Part shown: in pieces, positions 1 to 8,983 of the stretch
Numbering within the stretch: the stretch's first letter is position 1
How the letters are laid out: every line of letters starts with the position of its first letter
Assembly (NCBI GenBank): GCA_963082975.1
Contig: OY720348.1
Location: 15,806,078-15,870,077 of the forward strand
Direction of reading: 5' to 3'
From: Labia minor
Taxonomy: Eukaryota; Arthropoda; Insecta; Dermaptera; Spongiphoridae
Length of the DNA: 64,000 bases
The notes under the pieces: model-generated
What the model was told of the DNA's origin: nothing
Seen by the model: the letters and a program-made list of their open reading frames with translations, nothing else
Database searches by the model: none
Translations under genes and position numbers: made by a program

Positions 1-244
1 AATCGCCCGAAGGATGATGATGATTTGGAAGTCATTATGTTCTTCAATCTCTCTCTTGATTCTGGAATGGTGGACATCAAGTAAAACTAAAAAATTAAGA
101 AAACATTTCACTTAGTAATTTAATATACGCGTGTAGTATCTTTATAAATTCATCAATGTAAAAATATCTGGATTATTTTGAAATGATATTGTATTCATAA
201 TTCTACTCACAGATGCGCTTATTCTTATTAGCTCCTTCCATCAT
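1..244 (-). CDS. Gene model A, copy cut by window edge (exons 1-2)
   Basis: The first two exons of model A (described in full at 6305-6927). Exon 1 coding is 211-244 and exon 2 is 1-86, with exon 2 losing its last 21 bases and exons 3-5 to the left edge of the window. Sequence is identical to the complete copies. Confidence 0.33.
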
Positions 245-673
245 TGCTTAGTGATCAGAGAGTATCATCATCCACGGGTACGCGAACATATCTGATAGTG
301 ATAGATAAAACATATGGTGATATATTAAAAATTAATTAAAACCTTTTTTAAACTTAAAAAATAATACTTGAAGAAGATAATAGTGAAATAATGTTTTTAA
401 TAGGTCTTCTATTTTATTTTATCCTTTTATAGAAATTTCTATAATATACCATCATTAATTAATATTTCAAATTTAATTCAATGAATATTTATATTGAATA
501 GTATTTAATAGAAATTGAGATATCTCTCTTAGGAATGGGATTGATTATACATTAATGGTGTAATTTAATGAAATTTTGGACAGTAAGAGTACATGTAGAT
601 AATATTTTAAAATTTAAAATATTATTTCAAAATAAATTATTTAAATAGTAGAAAAAATAAATAAAATTCTTAC

Positions 674-754
674 CCATTTTTTATTTTCCTTTTTAGTAAC
701 CTTCAAATTAGGTAGATGAAATCTTATGCTCGCTCCATTCCATTCAATGTAGAT
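674..754 (-). other. Exon-like block X10 (unit 1), 81 bp
   Basis: Acceptor CCTTGTTTTTAG, donor TGG|GTAAGA. It is exactly 27 codons, open in phase 0: IYIEWNGASIRFHLPNLK then VTKKENKKW. The next block (211-291, also 81 bp, acceptor CACTATCAG) has stops in every frame before the model A ATG, so X9-X10 would end shortly after joining it. It may be the last coding exon of an upstream gene or a relic. Confidence 0.3.
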
Positions 755-1050
755 CTAAAAACAAGGTATAGATTCATAATTAGTTTTGTGATTTCGAAAT
801 ATTTACTTGTATATATTATTTATTATATCCAGTGTATTCTTCTATATTGTAAGTTAGAAAAATCAAAGAATAATTAGTAAAAAACAAAGAAAGTTTTTTA
901 GATTTATTTTAACATTTTTGAAGAAGAATTACTTTCACAAAAATTTCAGTTCTAACAATAAAGGCCATTTAAAAATTATGTAATTTTAATTATTTTTAAA
1001 CATATTGATATTATTTCATGAAATATTATAGAAATAAAAATTCAACTCAC

Positions 1051-1141
1051 CGATGAGATGCCTTGCAGTCGTTGTGAAGTGATGCGATGAACCTCTGAAC
1101 TGCCCCAACAAACCACCAAACCAAGTTCTTCAAATGATGCT
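1051..1141 (-). other. Exon-like block X9 (unit 1), two overlapping open frames
   Basis: Acceptor is a long pyrimidine tract ending GTCTGAAG (1142); donor is TCG|GTGAGT (1050). One frame reads ASFEELGLVVCWGSSEVHR then ITSQRLQGISS and enters X10 in phase. A second frame, from an alternative AG at the TTTGAAG site, reads NLVWWFVGAVQRFIASLHND and then CKASH. Units 3-6 carry an extra C near 14475, 21172, 27869 and 34563, which swaps these frames mid-exon. Unit 2 has GCCCTAAC (Gly to Arg in the second frame, a stop in the first). It cannot be joined convincingly to model B or A. Confidence 0.3.
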
Positions 1142-1271
1142 CTTCAGACAATGAAAAGAAAAAGAAATAGAAAAAAAGATCATTAGTTAGAGTTGACTAG
1201 AATAGGAGAGAATAACGTCCCAAAAAAGAGGATATAAATTGTATTTCAATTGAAATATACATATAACCTAC

Positions 1272-1396
1272 CGTGGAGGCTACTTCATTGCGCCCTGATG
1301 TCTTCCCTGTACAGTCTATCCTATGCCAGACCCAATTCTATGGCACGGATGGCCATCTAATAATATTGTCTATCTTCGTGCAAAACACTCTTCTTG
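1272..1396 (-). other. Exon-like block X8 (unit 1), diverged relative of model B exon 1
   Basis: Acceptor ATCTTTTCTAG (1397), donor ACG|GTAGGT (1271). Its middle aligns by eye with model B exon 1: CCGTGCCATAGAATTGG against CGTGGCTCTATGGAATTGG. In the matching frame there is a stop where exon 1 has Trp, then NWVWHRIDCTGKTSG and RNEVAST. Read as a decayed internal duplicate. The plus strand is open for 70 codons here with no ATG, which I treat as a shadow. Confidence 0.3.
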
Positions 1397-1485
1397 CTAG
1401 AAAAGATTGCAATCACGGAAACGGGAAAAAAAAAACACTCCCGAACGCGCTTATTAGACACAGTATGGTCTATTTTGTGTTTTAA

Positions 1486-1847
1486 CTACCGAAGAAATGC
1501 GTAATTTAGAAGAAGAAGGAAAAAAAAAAGAAAAAGAAAAGCATAGATTAAGTGGGAAGCCGTTTGTGAGTATCTGTGGATCAGCTGAGAGTGACTTGGA
1601 GTTTTTGGATTACGATTGAACACCACATTCGTGGCAACCTGTAAAAAATGCCTACCTACCTACAATGGGGATTCATGGCGTCCTCCATAGTGGGAGGAAC
1701 ACTCATGAAAATGAGACTAACCTTAGCTCCAAGGTAGTCAATACATCCTGGCGGGCTAATCCCATTAAGGAACATTGTTGAACTACCTTCACGAATGCCT
1801 GTCCAATTCCATAGAGCCACGTCCAAGCTACTTTCAGTGATACACAT
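1486..1847 (-). CDS. Gene model B: two-exon small protein (~92 aa), unknown family
   Basis: Exon 1 coding is 1722-1847. It starts MCITESSLDVALWNW, continues TGIREGSSTMFLNG and ISPPGCIDYLGAK, and ends phase 0 at AAG|GTTAGT. Exon 2 begins at 1638 after CATTTTTTACAG and runs on in frame (VATNVVFNRNPKTPSHSQ, LIHRYSQTASH), then through a poly-pyrimidine tract coding Phe/Leu to TAG at 1486. The intron is 83 bp. Three Cys are present (residues 2 and 35 among them only in exon 1) and no domain is recognised. The hydrophobic Phe/Leu end comes from a T-rich run and may really be an intron tract, in which case exon 2 ends earlier. I chose ATG 1847 because the frame upstream to 1859 has no earlier ATG. 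A TATA-like box lies ~120 bp upstream and a hairpin just upstream. Exon 1 is conserved in all eight units. Confidence 0.35.
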
Positions 1848-1865
1848 TACTTTACACAAACAAGG

Positions 1866-1898
1866 GAATCGTCATTAAAAAAAAAAAAATGACGATTT
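1866..1898. promoter_or_regulatory. 10-bp inverted repeat with poly-A loop upstream of gene model B
   Basis: AATCGTCATT (1867-1876) and AATGACGATT (1888-1897) are perfect reverse complements around an A-run. The hairpin would sit ~20-50 nt upstream of the model B ATG, in its 5' UTR if the TATA-like box is used. Arms are intact in all eight units (for example 8550-8581, 15241-15273, 48714-48742); only the A-loop length varies. Function unknown. Confidence 0.7.
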
Positions 1899-1967
1899 GG
1901 GAAGCACAAAACACATGCAGATAAACAATCCCTTAACATTTTCTGGCACATACCCGTCTCCACCCAC

Positions 1968-1973
1968 TATATA
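1968..1973 (-). promoter_or_regulatory. TATA-like box upstream of gene model B
   Basis: TATATA on the minus strand within CACTATATACTAAATAG, ~120 bp upstream of the model B ATG. Transcription would then start near 1940. In such AT-rich DNA this match is weak evidence by itself; its value is that it sits in a less AT-rich patch just before a gene model. Confidence 0.25.
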
Positions 1974-1989
1974 CTAAATAGAAAATACT

Positions 1990-2042
1990 AAAAAGGTGTT
2001 CCCTTTAATAGTTAGAAGCTTTCAAAAACCAAACACCTTTTT
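1990..2042. repeat. 11-bp inverted repeat between models D and B
   Basis: AAAAAGGTGTT (1990-2000) and AACACCTTTTT (2032-2042) pair perfectly with a 31-base loop. It lies between the model D stop (2105) and the model B promoter region, so a transcript-end role is possible but unproven. Present in every unit. Confidence 0.6.
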
Positions 2043-2104
2043 TCTATTCTATTCTAAAATATTAATAATTCATTAAATTTAATGTTTCTAGTTTCTATCT
2101 ATAT

Positions 2105-2300
2105 TTATTGGCTACCACAAAGGTTTGGAAGCGATGACTCAGGAGGCATTTTCTTGAAGCATTCCTTTATCTGTAAATCCCTAACAACAAACGATTAAGC
2201 CAAAAAAATAAATAATCACCCCCCATAAGCAACCTATCAGGCTAACAATTCTAAATACCTTTAAAGGAATTGATGATTCAGTAGATTGTAGATTTGCCAT
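2105..2300 (-). CDS. Gene model D: two-exon peptide (35 aa), unknown family
   Basis: Exon 1 is 2259-2346, with coding from ATG at 2300 (AAGGATGG, a good start context): MANLQSTESSIPLK. It ends at AAAG|GTATTT and is joined in phase 0 after an 88-bp intron (acceptor GGGATTTACAG) to 2105-2170, IKECFKKMPPESS then LPNLCGSQ and TAA. The stop overlaps AATAAA on the minus strand, a possible polyadenylation signal. Exon 1 has its own acceptor (TTTTTCAG at 2347), so a 5' exon such as X3 is likely. Two Cys; no signal peptide. The tiny size means that frame openness alone is weak evidence; the splice sites and AATAAA add to it. Confidence 0.3.
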
Positions 2301-2680
2301 CCTTATTCTTCTATCTTCCAATTATTTCTGTCTTCTAAGGTAGCATCTGAAAAACTCTAATCTAACTAACTAACTAACAATGTTAAATTAAAAAATTAAT
2401 AGAAATATAGTATTTTTTATTGTAATATTTAAATTTTGTCAATATTTAATTAAAATCATTACTACCACTGGTGCCAGAATAATCAAAAAATATACGTTGA
2501 GTACTTATTTTTGGTGAGCTGTATTTATAAAATATTTTGAAGAAACCAATATTATTTGAAGAGAATTGAATTTGCCATCAGGAAAAAGATGATACATGAA
2601 AATAAAAGAAAAACAAAAGACATATATAAGATTGAGTATTCAAAATATAATACATTTTTTTTATAACAAAAAGTACTAAC

Positions 2681-2816
2681 CTCGGAGTTATAAATAGGTT
2701 GCCCACTCGTAGTAAGTCACTCGACGATATCGATCAACTCGTTACTTCTCACCATCACCCTCCATATATATTAGTGGTCCAAATTTGTTTCGTGAATCCA
2801 TGTTCTTTCAGATGAA
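2681..2816 (-). other. Exon-like block X3 (unit 1; repeated in every unit)
   Basis: Bounded by acceptor ATTTCTCTATTAG (2817) and donor GAG|GTTAGTA (2680), with a second strong donor at 2752 (ATG|GTGAGA). In units 2-8 one frame reads SSERTWIHETNLDHYY then IWRVM up to the inner donor; unit 1 has a stop in that frame because of its private A. A diverged relative at 61165-61285 keeps the IHE[T/S]N part. The long form has stops in all frames. It is either a 5' exon of model D or a decayed exon. Confidence 0.3.
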
Positions 2817-3336
2817 CTAATAGAGAAATTGAAAATATTTAAATTATTAAATACACTTTTTTTTATATTCAAATTAATAATTTAAAACATTAAATTAAAT
2901 TTTAACCTTATATTCTAAACTATGCATGACGAATTAAATATAAAAAATAATAAAAAAAAAATTGTCTTGATCATAGCTCTTTTGTTATTTCATGAATAAT
3001 TATATAAATAAATATCATTAATGAAAAAAAAAGGCATTTTTAATTTTTTTAATTTAAGGAATACTTTCATATTAAATATTAATTTTTATTTATTTTGATA
3101 AATGTATTAATAGACAATTATCTACAGATATATCTATACTCTACTATATTTATTTAAATTTATTGTTAGAAACTAGAATAAAACAAATTCAGTCGAATGT
3201 CAATTTCTTTTTCTTTTTGTTAATTTATGAATATTTATATATCTATCGATACAACTTTTATTGATTTTCTACTTAAAAATTAATTGAATATGTAATTATA
3301 ATTTTTAATTATATTTTGTTGATATATCAACTTTAC

Positions 3337-3468
3337 CTCTGATGAGATGTGATTGCTTTTTCTATATGTATCAGATATATTCTTCAGCCGACGACTTACA
3401 TCAAACCATAACAAGCTAAAAAAAAAGGAACAATTATTTAAATACCTTAACTCGTATAATAATAACAT
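3337..3468 (-). CDS. Gene model C: exon pair, ~34 codons (unit 1)
   Basis: The ATG at 3468 opens MLLLYEL and the block 3337-3415 continues LLWFDVSRRLKNISDTY and RKSNHISSE, ending at GAG|GTAAAG (phase 0). Between them 3416-3445 looks like an intron (GTATTT...TTTTTTTTAG) with matching phase, but at ~30 bp it is shorter than typical metazoan introns. Reading straight through is also open in unit 1. Units 2 and 8 have an extra base in its T-tract (10021-10153, 50182-50314), harmless only if it is spliced. Unit 6 lost 11 bases there (near 36907). Other copies: 16714-16845, 23410-23541, 30108-30239, 43495-43626. A strong internal GTAAGT after TTTGAT is an alternative donor. Function unknown. Confidence 0.22.
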
Positions 3469-3982
3469 CAATATAGTAATTTAAAAGCATAAATCAATTT
3501 TTTTCCAAATAAATATCAACTATAATTCTATATTTTCTTACTTTTAATCACTTTTAATAATAAGCACAATATCTAATCTAGCCCCTCTATGTGTGACTTA
3601 TTAATTCTTATTTAATTTAGGTACTCTGTTCTTTATTAGAAACCTAATCAAATTGATTTCTTTTCAATAATAATATGAGAGATTGAATTTCAAGTGATTT
3701 ATTTTTATTATTTATTTTATAATGCATTTTCACTGATATTCAATAAATATTTTAATAAACTTGTCGATTTCTTAGAAAATAACGGATAGATATCAATATT
3801 AAAAAAATAAATAAAATTATATTGAAAAAATAATGATTTTTCAAGAGTTTATAATTATTTTAGATAAATTCAATTGCAATGAAAAAAATAAAAGATAAAA
3901 AAAAAATCACCCTGCACTTTTCTAGAATAAATTTTAATACAAATACAATAAATATATATATTCAATATATATTATTGAAGAT

Positions 3983-4009
3983 TGAATATATATATATATA
4001 TATATATAT
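3983..4009. repeat. AT microsatellite 1 of the unit
   Basis: About (AT)12 in unit 1 after ATTGAAGATTGA. By count it is ~16 repeats in unit 4, ~14 in unit 5 and ~15 in unit 8, so it is the most length-variable site in the array. Confidence 0.9.
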
Positions 4010-6111
4010 GATATTATTTAGTATAAGAATATTTAGTTACACATAGGCAATTACGTTAGTATATATCAATTAAATATTAACTAATTCTCTTAGAATAGAG
4101 GATATGTTATAGAAAAAGTTCAAATTTATAGAACAAGATGATTTATGCTCCAATTTCATTACCAAATTTGGGCTTCTATTCTAATATATACAAATAAAAC
4201 AATTGAAAATTAAAAAAAATAATTATAGTAATTAATATCAGAGAATTAGATTTTAAACTAATCGAAATCTTTAATAATGTTTTTAATCAACAAATATTAT
4301 TTTTTATATTAATTATCTATTTCATCGAACTAGTATTAAAAATCTATTATTTGTAGTCTTATTTCGAAATTTAAATAAACGTTTTTCTTTTTAATATAAA
4401 TAAAATTGAATTTTATTTATAAATACCTTACTTTATTGTTCAGGAGAATTCTGTCTGAATTGAATTTGATTTTTCTTATATATATATAATATTTTATTTT
4501 AATTCCACCACAAGTATTCTTATTTTATATAGAGAGATAGTACTACTCCCAATTATCTAAACAATTTATAATTTAATGTTTTTTTATTTTATATCAAACC
4601 AGAAACTATCATGATTTATGTAAATGCACCACCCCCATCCTTGGATATCAAGACTCACTATGAACAAGTCAGAACTCGTTCAATAATTTATATTAAATAA
4701 ATAAATAATAATTCTAGTATAATTCTCAGAATTTTTAAAATATATCAATATTTAGTTTCATTTCCGACAATTAACCAAATATCCTTTCTTTTATTCTAAT
4801 AGTTCACATTTGAATTGATTTAATAAAGTGATACCAGATAATTTCATGACAAGAAAAAATAAAAAACATTGAAATTGAATTGAAATTGTAACTAAAATAT
4901 TTATCGCCTTTAAATTAATATATAATAAATAAATATCACCAATTTAAACTATTTTTATTTTTAAGTAATATCGGATAAATATTATATAGATTGGAATCAA
5001 TTTCTAAAAGATTGTTATTCTCTGAATAGAAATTTCATATGAATTCTTCAATCTTAAATATTATGATTAATATTATTTATCTTCTTCACCCAACTACAAT
5101 ATATTATATGTATCCTATTTCGAATTTAAAAAATAAACGTTATATATTCTCTTAATATTACTATAAATAAAATTTAATTTTGATTATCTGTCTAGAGGAA
5201 ATCAATCAATACATTCTTTATAAAATTCTTTCTGTATGTAGATAGCATTATAAGAGAGAATTTTAGTAATTTTTTTAAATTTTGTATTTTCAGTGTCGGG
5301 GATGGATGTCTAACTAAAAGGGGCTCCAACTTTTTAAAATCTCCAATTCATAAATATAGTTCATTACCATCCAGTACGTATTTTAAACTCTAATTCAAAT
5401 ATTCTATTGAATTTAAAAATATACTATTTGTAAATAAAATACTTATTGCCTTGTCTTTTATTTACAAATTTGTAATTCATACTAATCCTTTCAAATAAAT
5501 GCCACCAATCAAAATTGGCTTATTTAACATTTTGAAAGTAATATCGGGCTTAAATTGTATAGAATCGAAATAATTTCAAATATATAGATATTCACTGTAT
5601 AAAATTTAAATTTAACCGAAATTTTTGCATTTTACTCTCATCCTAAAATATGATATTTAATATTAATTATCTTCTTCCTCTAAATTTGCAATTTACATTA
5701 TTTGTAGCATATCTCAAAGTTCAAATAAACGTAATTCTCTTTATATTTAATCAAATTTAAGGCATATTCTTTCTTTAAGATATTGGAAATGAAAAATTCA
5801 CTGCGTTCTTTTTAAAAGTTTGTTGTGTATCTTTAGAAGAATTTCAGGAGATTTTTTTAAATAAAATATATTCGAATAAGCGTGTTTAAAATAAAATAAG
5901 GGCACCAAAAGTGTTATTATTTGAAAAATAATTATTTACTCTACAGTTTTACAAAACTATCATCATTAAGAAATATTAATATTAATGATATAAATTTTAT
6001 ATACTTTTGAAAATATATTATACTGATTTAATACATATCCCGCCATCTATTGCGATTAGTGTTGACTACATTTAAAAGTTTTATTTTCAAATATTATTTT
6101 CAATATTATTC

Positions 6112-6132
6112 ATATATATATATATATATATA
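6112..6132. repeat. AT microsatellite 2 of the unit
   Basis: (AT)10 or so in unit 1, about two repeats longer in unit 2. Found before TAGCAATAATTAAAATT in each complete unit. Confidence 0.85.
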
Positions 6133-6304
6133 GCAATAATTAAAATTAAAATTAAATAAATTATAATTAAACTGATTTAATATTAAAAATAATTATGATT
6201 CTATTAAAGGAGAAATACATGTATAAATCAAAAAAATTGAAAAAAATCTCTCAACCAAGAATTGAAATCTAATTTCTAAATTATGATGAAATTCAAATAT
6301 CTTG

Positions 6305-6927
6305 TTATATACTAGGCGTATATGTTACCATCTATAAAATACTATAAAATAAAAAAAATTAAAATATATAAATACATATACAATACTTACAATGGATTGA
6401 TTAATGGTAGGTAATGGAGTCGACAAACACTTCAACCGGATCATCGTCTTCACTCCCTGGAAAACAAAGACCAATATGAAATAATGTTTTCCTGGAATAA
6501 TTCATATTGGAAATCTACTCACCTGTTTGATGGATCCGTAAAAGTGAAAGATTGCCATTAATATTGATCGATGATACATGAAAAACAAGAATAAAAGACA
6601 TATCTATTAAGACTGAAAATAGATTAGAATAATATTAAAATATTTCTTAAAAAAATACTTACGGCGGGGTTTTCACCCCTTGCAATCGCCCGAAGGATGA
6701 TGATGATTTGGAAGTCATTATGTTCTTCAATCTCTCTCTTGATTCTGGAATGGTGGACATCAAGTAAAACTAAAAAATTAAGAAAACATTTCACTTAGTA
6801 ATTTAATATACGCGTGTAGTATCTTTATAAATTCATCAATGTAAAAATATCTGGATTATTTTGAAATGATATTGTATTCATAATTCTACTCACAGATGCG
6901 CTTATTCTTATTAGCTCCTTCCATCAT
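6305..6927 (-). CDS. Gene model A: five-exon small protein (~104 aa), unknown family
   Basis: No family recognised. Minus-strand exons: 6894-6927 (starts ATGATGGAAGG), 6663-6769, 6523-6603, 6391-6456, 6305-6331 (stop TAA). Every join keeps one open frame. Donors are CT|GTGAGT, CC|GTAAGT, CAG|GTGAGT and ATT|GTAAGT; acceptors end TTTTTTAG, CTTAATAG, GTTTTCCAG and TTTTATAG. Introns would be 124, 59, 66 and 59 bp. Product: MMEGANKNKRI, then a charged, probably helical stretch (LLDVHHSRIKREIEEH, QIIIILRAIARGENPA), a hydrophobic segment (ICLLFLFFMYH) and a short tail ending MVTYTPSI. An in-frame TAA lies two codons before the ATG, which fixes the start. The gene crosses the arbitrary unit border. 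A stronger acceptor at 6613 (CTATTTTCAG) would instead end the protein after ~48 aa. Exons 3-4 also hold a second open frame. The splice and phase pattern is seen; coding status is inferred. Confidence 0.4.
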
Positions 6928-8168
6928 TGCTTAGTGATCAGAGAGTATCATCATCCACGGGTACGCGAACATATCTGATAGTGATAGATAAAACATATGG
7001 TGATATATTAAAAATTAATTAAAACCTTTTTTAAACTTAAAAAATAATACTTGAAGAAGATAATAGTGAAATAATGTTTTTAATAGGTCTTCTATTTTAT
7101 TTTATCCTTTTATAGAAATTTCTATAATATACCATCATTAATTAATATTTCAAATTTAATTCAATGAATATTTATATTGAATAGTATTTAATAGAAATTG
7201 AGATATCTCTCTTAGGAATGGGATTGATTATACATTAATGGTGTAATTTAATGAAATTTTGGACAGTAAGAGTACATGTAGATAATATTTTAAAATTTAA
7301 AATATTATTTCAAAATAAATTATTTAAATAGTAGAAAAAATAAATAAAATTCTTACCCATTTTTTATTTTCCTTTTTAGTAACCTTCAAATTAGGTAGAT
7401 GAAATCTTATGCTCGCTCCATTCCATTCAATGTAGATCTAAAAACAAGGTATAGATTCATAATTAGTTTTGTGATTTCGAAATATTTACTTGTATATATT
7501 ATTTATTATATCCAGTGTATTCTTCTATATTGTAAGTTAGAAAAATCAAAGAATAATTAGTAAAAAACAAAGAAAGTTTTTTAGATTTATTTTAACATTT
7601 TTGAAGAAGAATTACTTTCACAAAAATTTCAGTTCTAACAATAAAGGCCATTTAAAAATTATGTAATTTTAATTATTTTTAAACATATTGATATTATTTC
7701 ATGAAATATTATAGAAATAAAAATTCAACTCACCGATGAGATGCCTTGCAGTCGTTGTGAAGTGATGCGATGAACCTCTGAACTGCCCTAACAAACCACC
7801 AAACCAAGTTCTTCAAATGATGCTCTTCAGACAATGAAAAGAAAAAGAAATAGAAAAAAAGATCATTAGTTAGAGTTGACTAGAATAGGAGAGAATAACG
7901 TCCCAAAAAAGAGGATATAAATTGTATTTCAATTGAAATATACATATAACCTACCGTGGAGGCTACTTCATTGCGCCCTGATGTCTTCCCTGTACAGTCT
8001 ATCCTATGCCAGACCCAATTCTATGGCACGGATGGCCATCTAATAATATTGTCTATCTTCGTGCAAAACACTCTTCTTGCTAGAAAAGATTGCAATCACG
8101 GAAACGGGAAAAAAAAAACACTCCCGAACGCGCTTATTAGACACAGTATGGTCTATTTTGTGTTTTAA

Positions 8169-8530
8169 CTACCGAAGAAATGCGTAATTTAGAAGAAGAA
8201 GGAAAAAAAAAAGAAAAAGAAAAGCATAGATTAAGTGGGAAGCCGTTTGTGAGTATCTGTGGATCAGCTGAGAGTGACTTGGAGTTTTTGGATTACGATT
8301 GAACACCACATTCGTGGCAACCTGTAAAAAATGCCTACCTACCTACAATGGGGATTCATGGCGTCCTCCATAGTGGGAGGAACACTCATGAAAATGAGAC
8401 TAACCTTAGCTCCAAGGTAGTCAATACATCCTGGCGGGCTAATCCCATTAAGGAACATTGTTGAACTACCTTCACGAATGCCTGTCCAATTCCATAGAGC
8501 CACGTCCAAGCTACTTTCAGTGATACACAT
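8169..8530 (-). CDS. Gene model B, unit 2
   Basis: Exon 1 is 8405-8530 and exon 2 is 8169-8321. Same frame and same stop as the unit 1 copy. Confidence 0.33.
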
Positions 8531-8787
8531 TACTTTACACAAACAAGGGAATCGTCATTAAAAAAAAAAAAATGACGATTTGGGAAGCACAAAACACATG
8601 CAGATAAACAATCCCTTAACATTTTCTGGCACATACCCGTCTCCACCCACTATATACTAAATAGGAAATACTAAAAAGGTGTTCCCTTTAATAGTTAGAA
8701 GCTTGCAAAAACCAAACACCTTTTTTCTATTCTATTCTAAAATATTAATAATTCATTAAATTTAATGTTTCTAGTTTCTATCTATAT

Positions 8788-8983
8788 TTATTGGCTACCA
8801 CAAAGGTTTGGAAGCGATGACTCAGGAGGCATTTTCTTGAAGCATTCCTTTATCTGTAAATCCCTAACAACAAACGATTAAGCCAAAAAAATAAATAATC
8901 ACCCCCCATACGCAACCTATCAGGCTAACAATTCTAAATACCTTTAAAGGAATTGATGATTCAGTAGATTGTAGATTTGCCAT
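8788..8983 (-). CDS. Gene model D, unit 2
   Basis: Same two exons (8942-8983 coding, 8788-8853). One base of the acceptor tract upstream differs (GACTTTTTCAG). Confidence 0.28.

Larger units (their letters stand above)
3476..6300. repeat. AT-rich gene-poor part of the unit with degenerate subrepeats
   Basis: In unit 1 this stretch holds no gene I can support. Three loosely similar segments follow one another (about 4230-4450, 4985-5230, 5580-5790). Each runs from a GAAATTT-like stretch through an ATTATCT or TCTTCTTC segment to TTCGAAATTTAAATAAACG, CGAATTTAAAAAATAAACG or CAAAGTTCAAATAAACG, then TTAATATAAATAAAATT-like sequence. Their leaders (about 4130, 4610, 5290) are also vaguely similar. 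This suggests an ancient ~0.5-0.7 kb internal repeat. The same content recurs in all units. Confidence 0.45.
1..6683. repeat. Array unit 1 (6683 bp)
   Basis: Reference copy for the exon map. Private variants seen by eye: AAGCTTTC near 2030 (others AAGCTTGC), ATAAGCAACC near 2226 (others ATACGCAACC), CCACTGGTG near 2467 (others CCACTAGTG) and TATATTAGTGG near 2770 (others TATAGTAGTGG). It also lacks one T near 2387. Being the most distinct copy fits a position nearer an array edge or a different homogenisation patch. Confidence 0.95.

Noticed and set aside
1273-1485. 70-codon plus-strand open frame (VEATSLRPDVFPVQ...) in every unit
   Set aside because: It opens at GTG with a stop just upstream and has no ATG or splice acceptor; it lies opposite exon-like block X8. 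Treated as a shadow.
3416-3445. Confident 30-bp intron in model C
   Set aside because: Sites and phase fit, but the length is below the usual minimum for animals, so it is kept only as a possibility.
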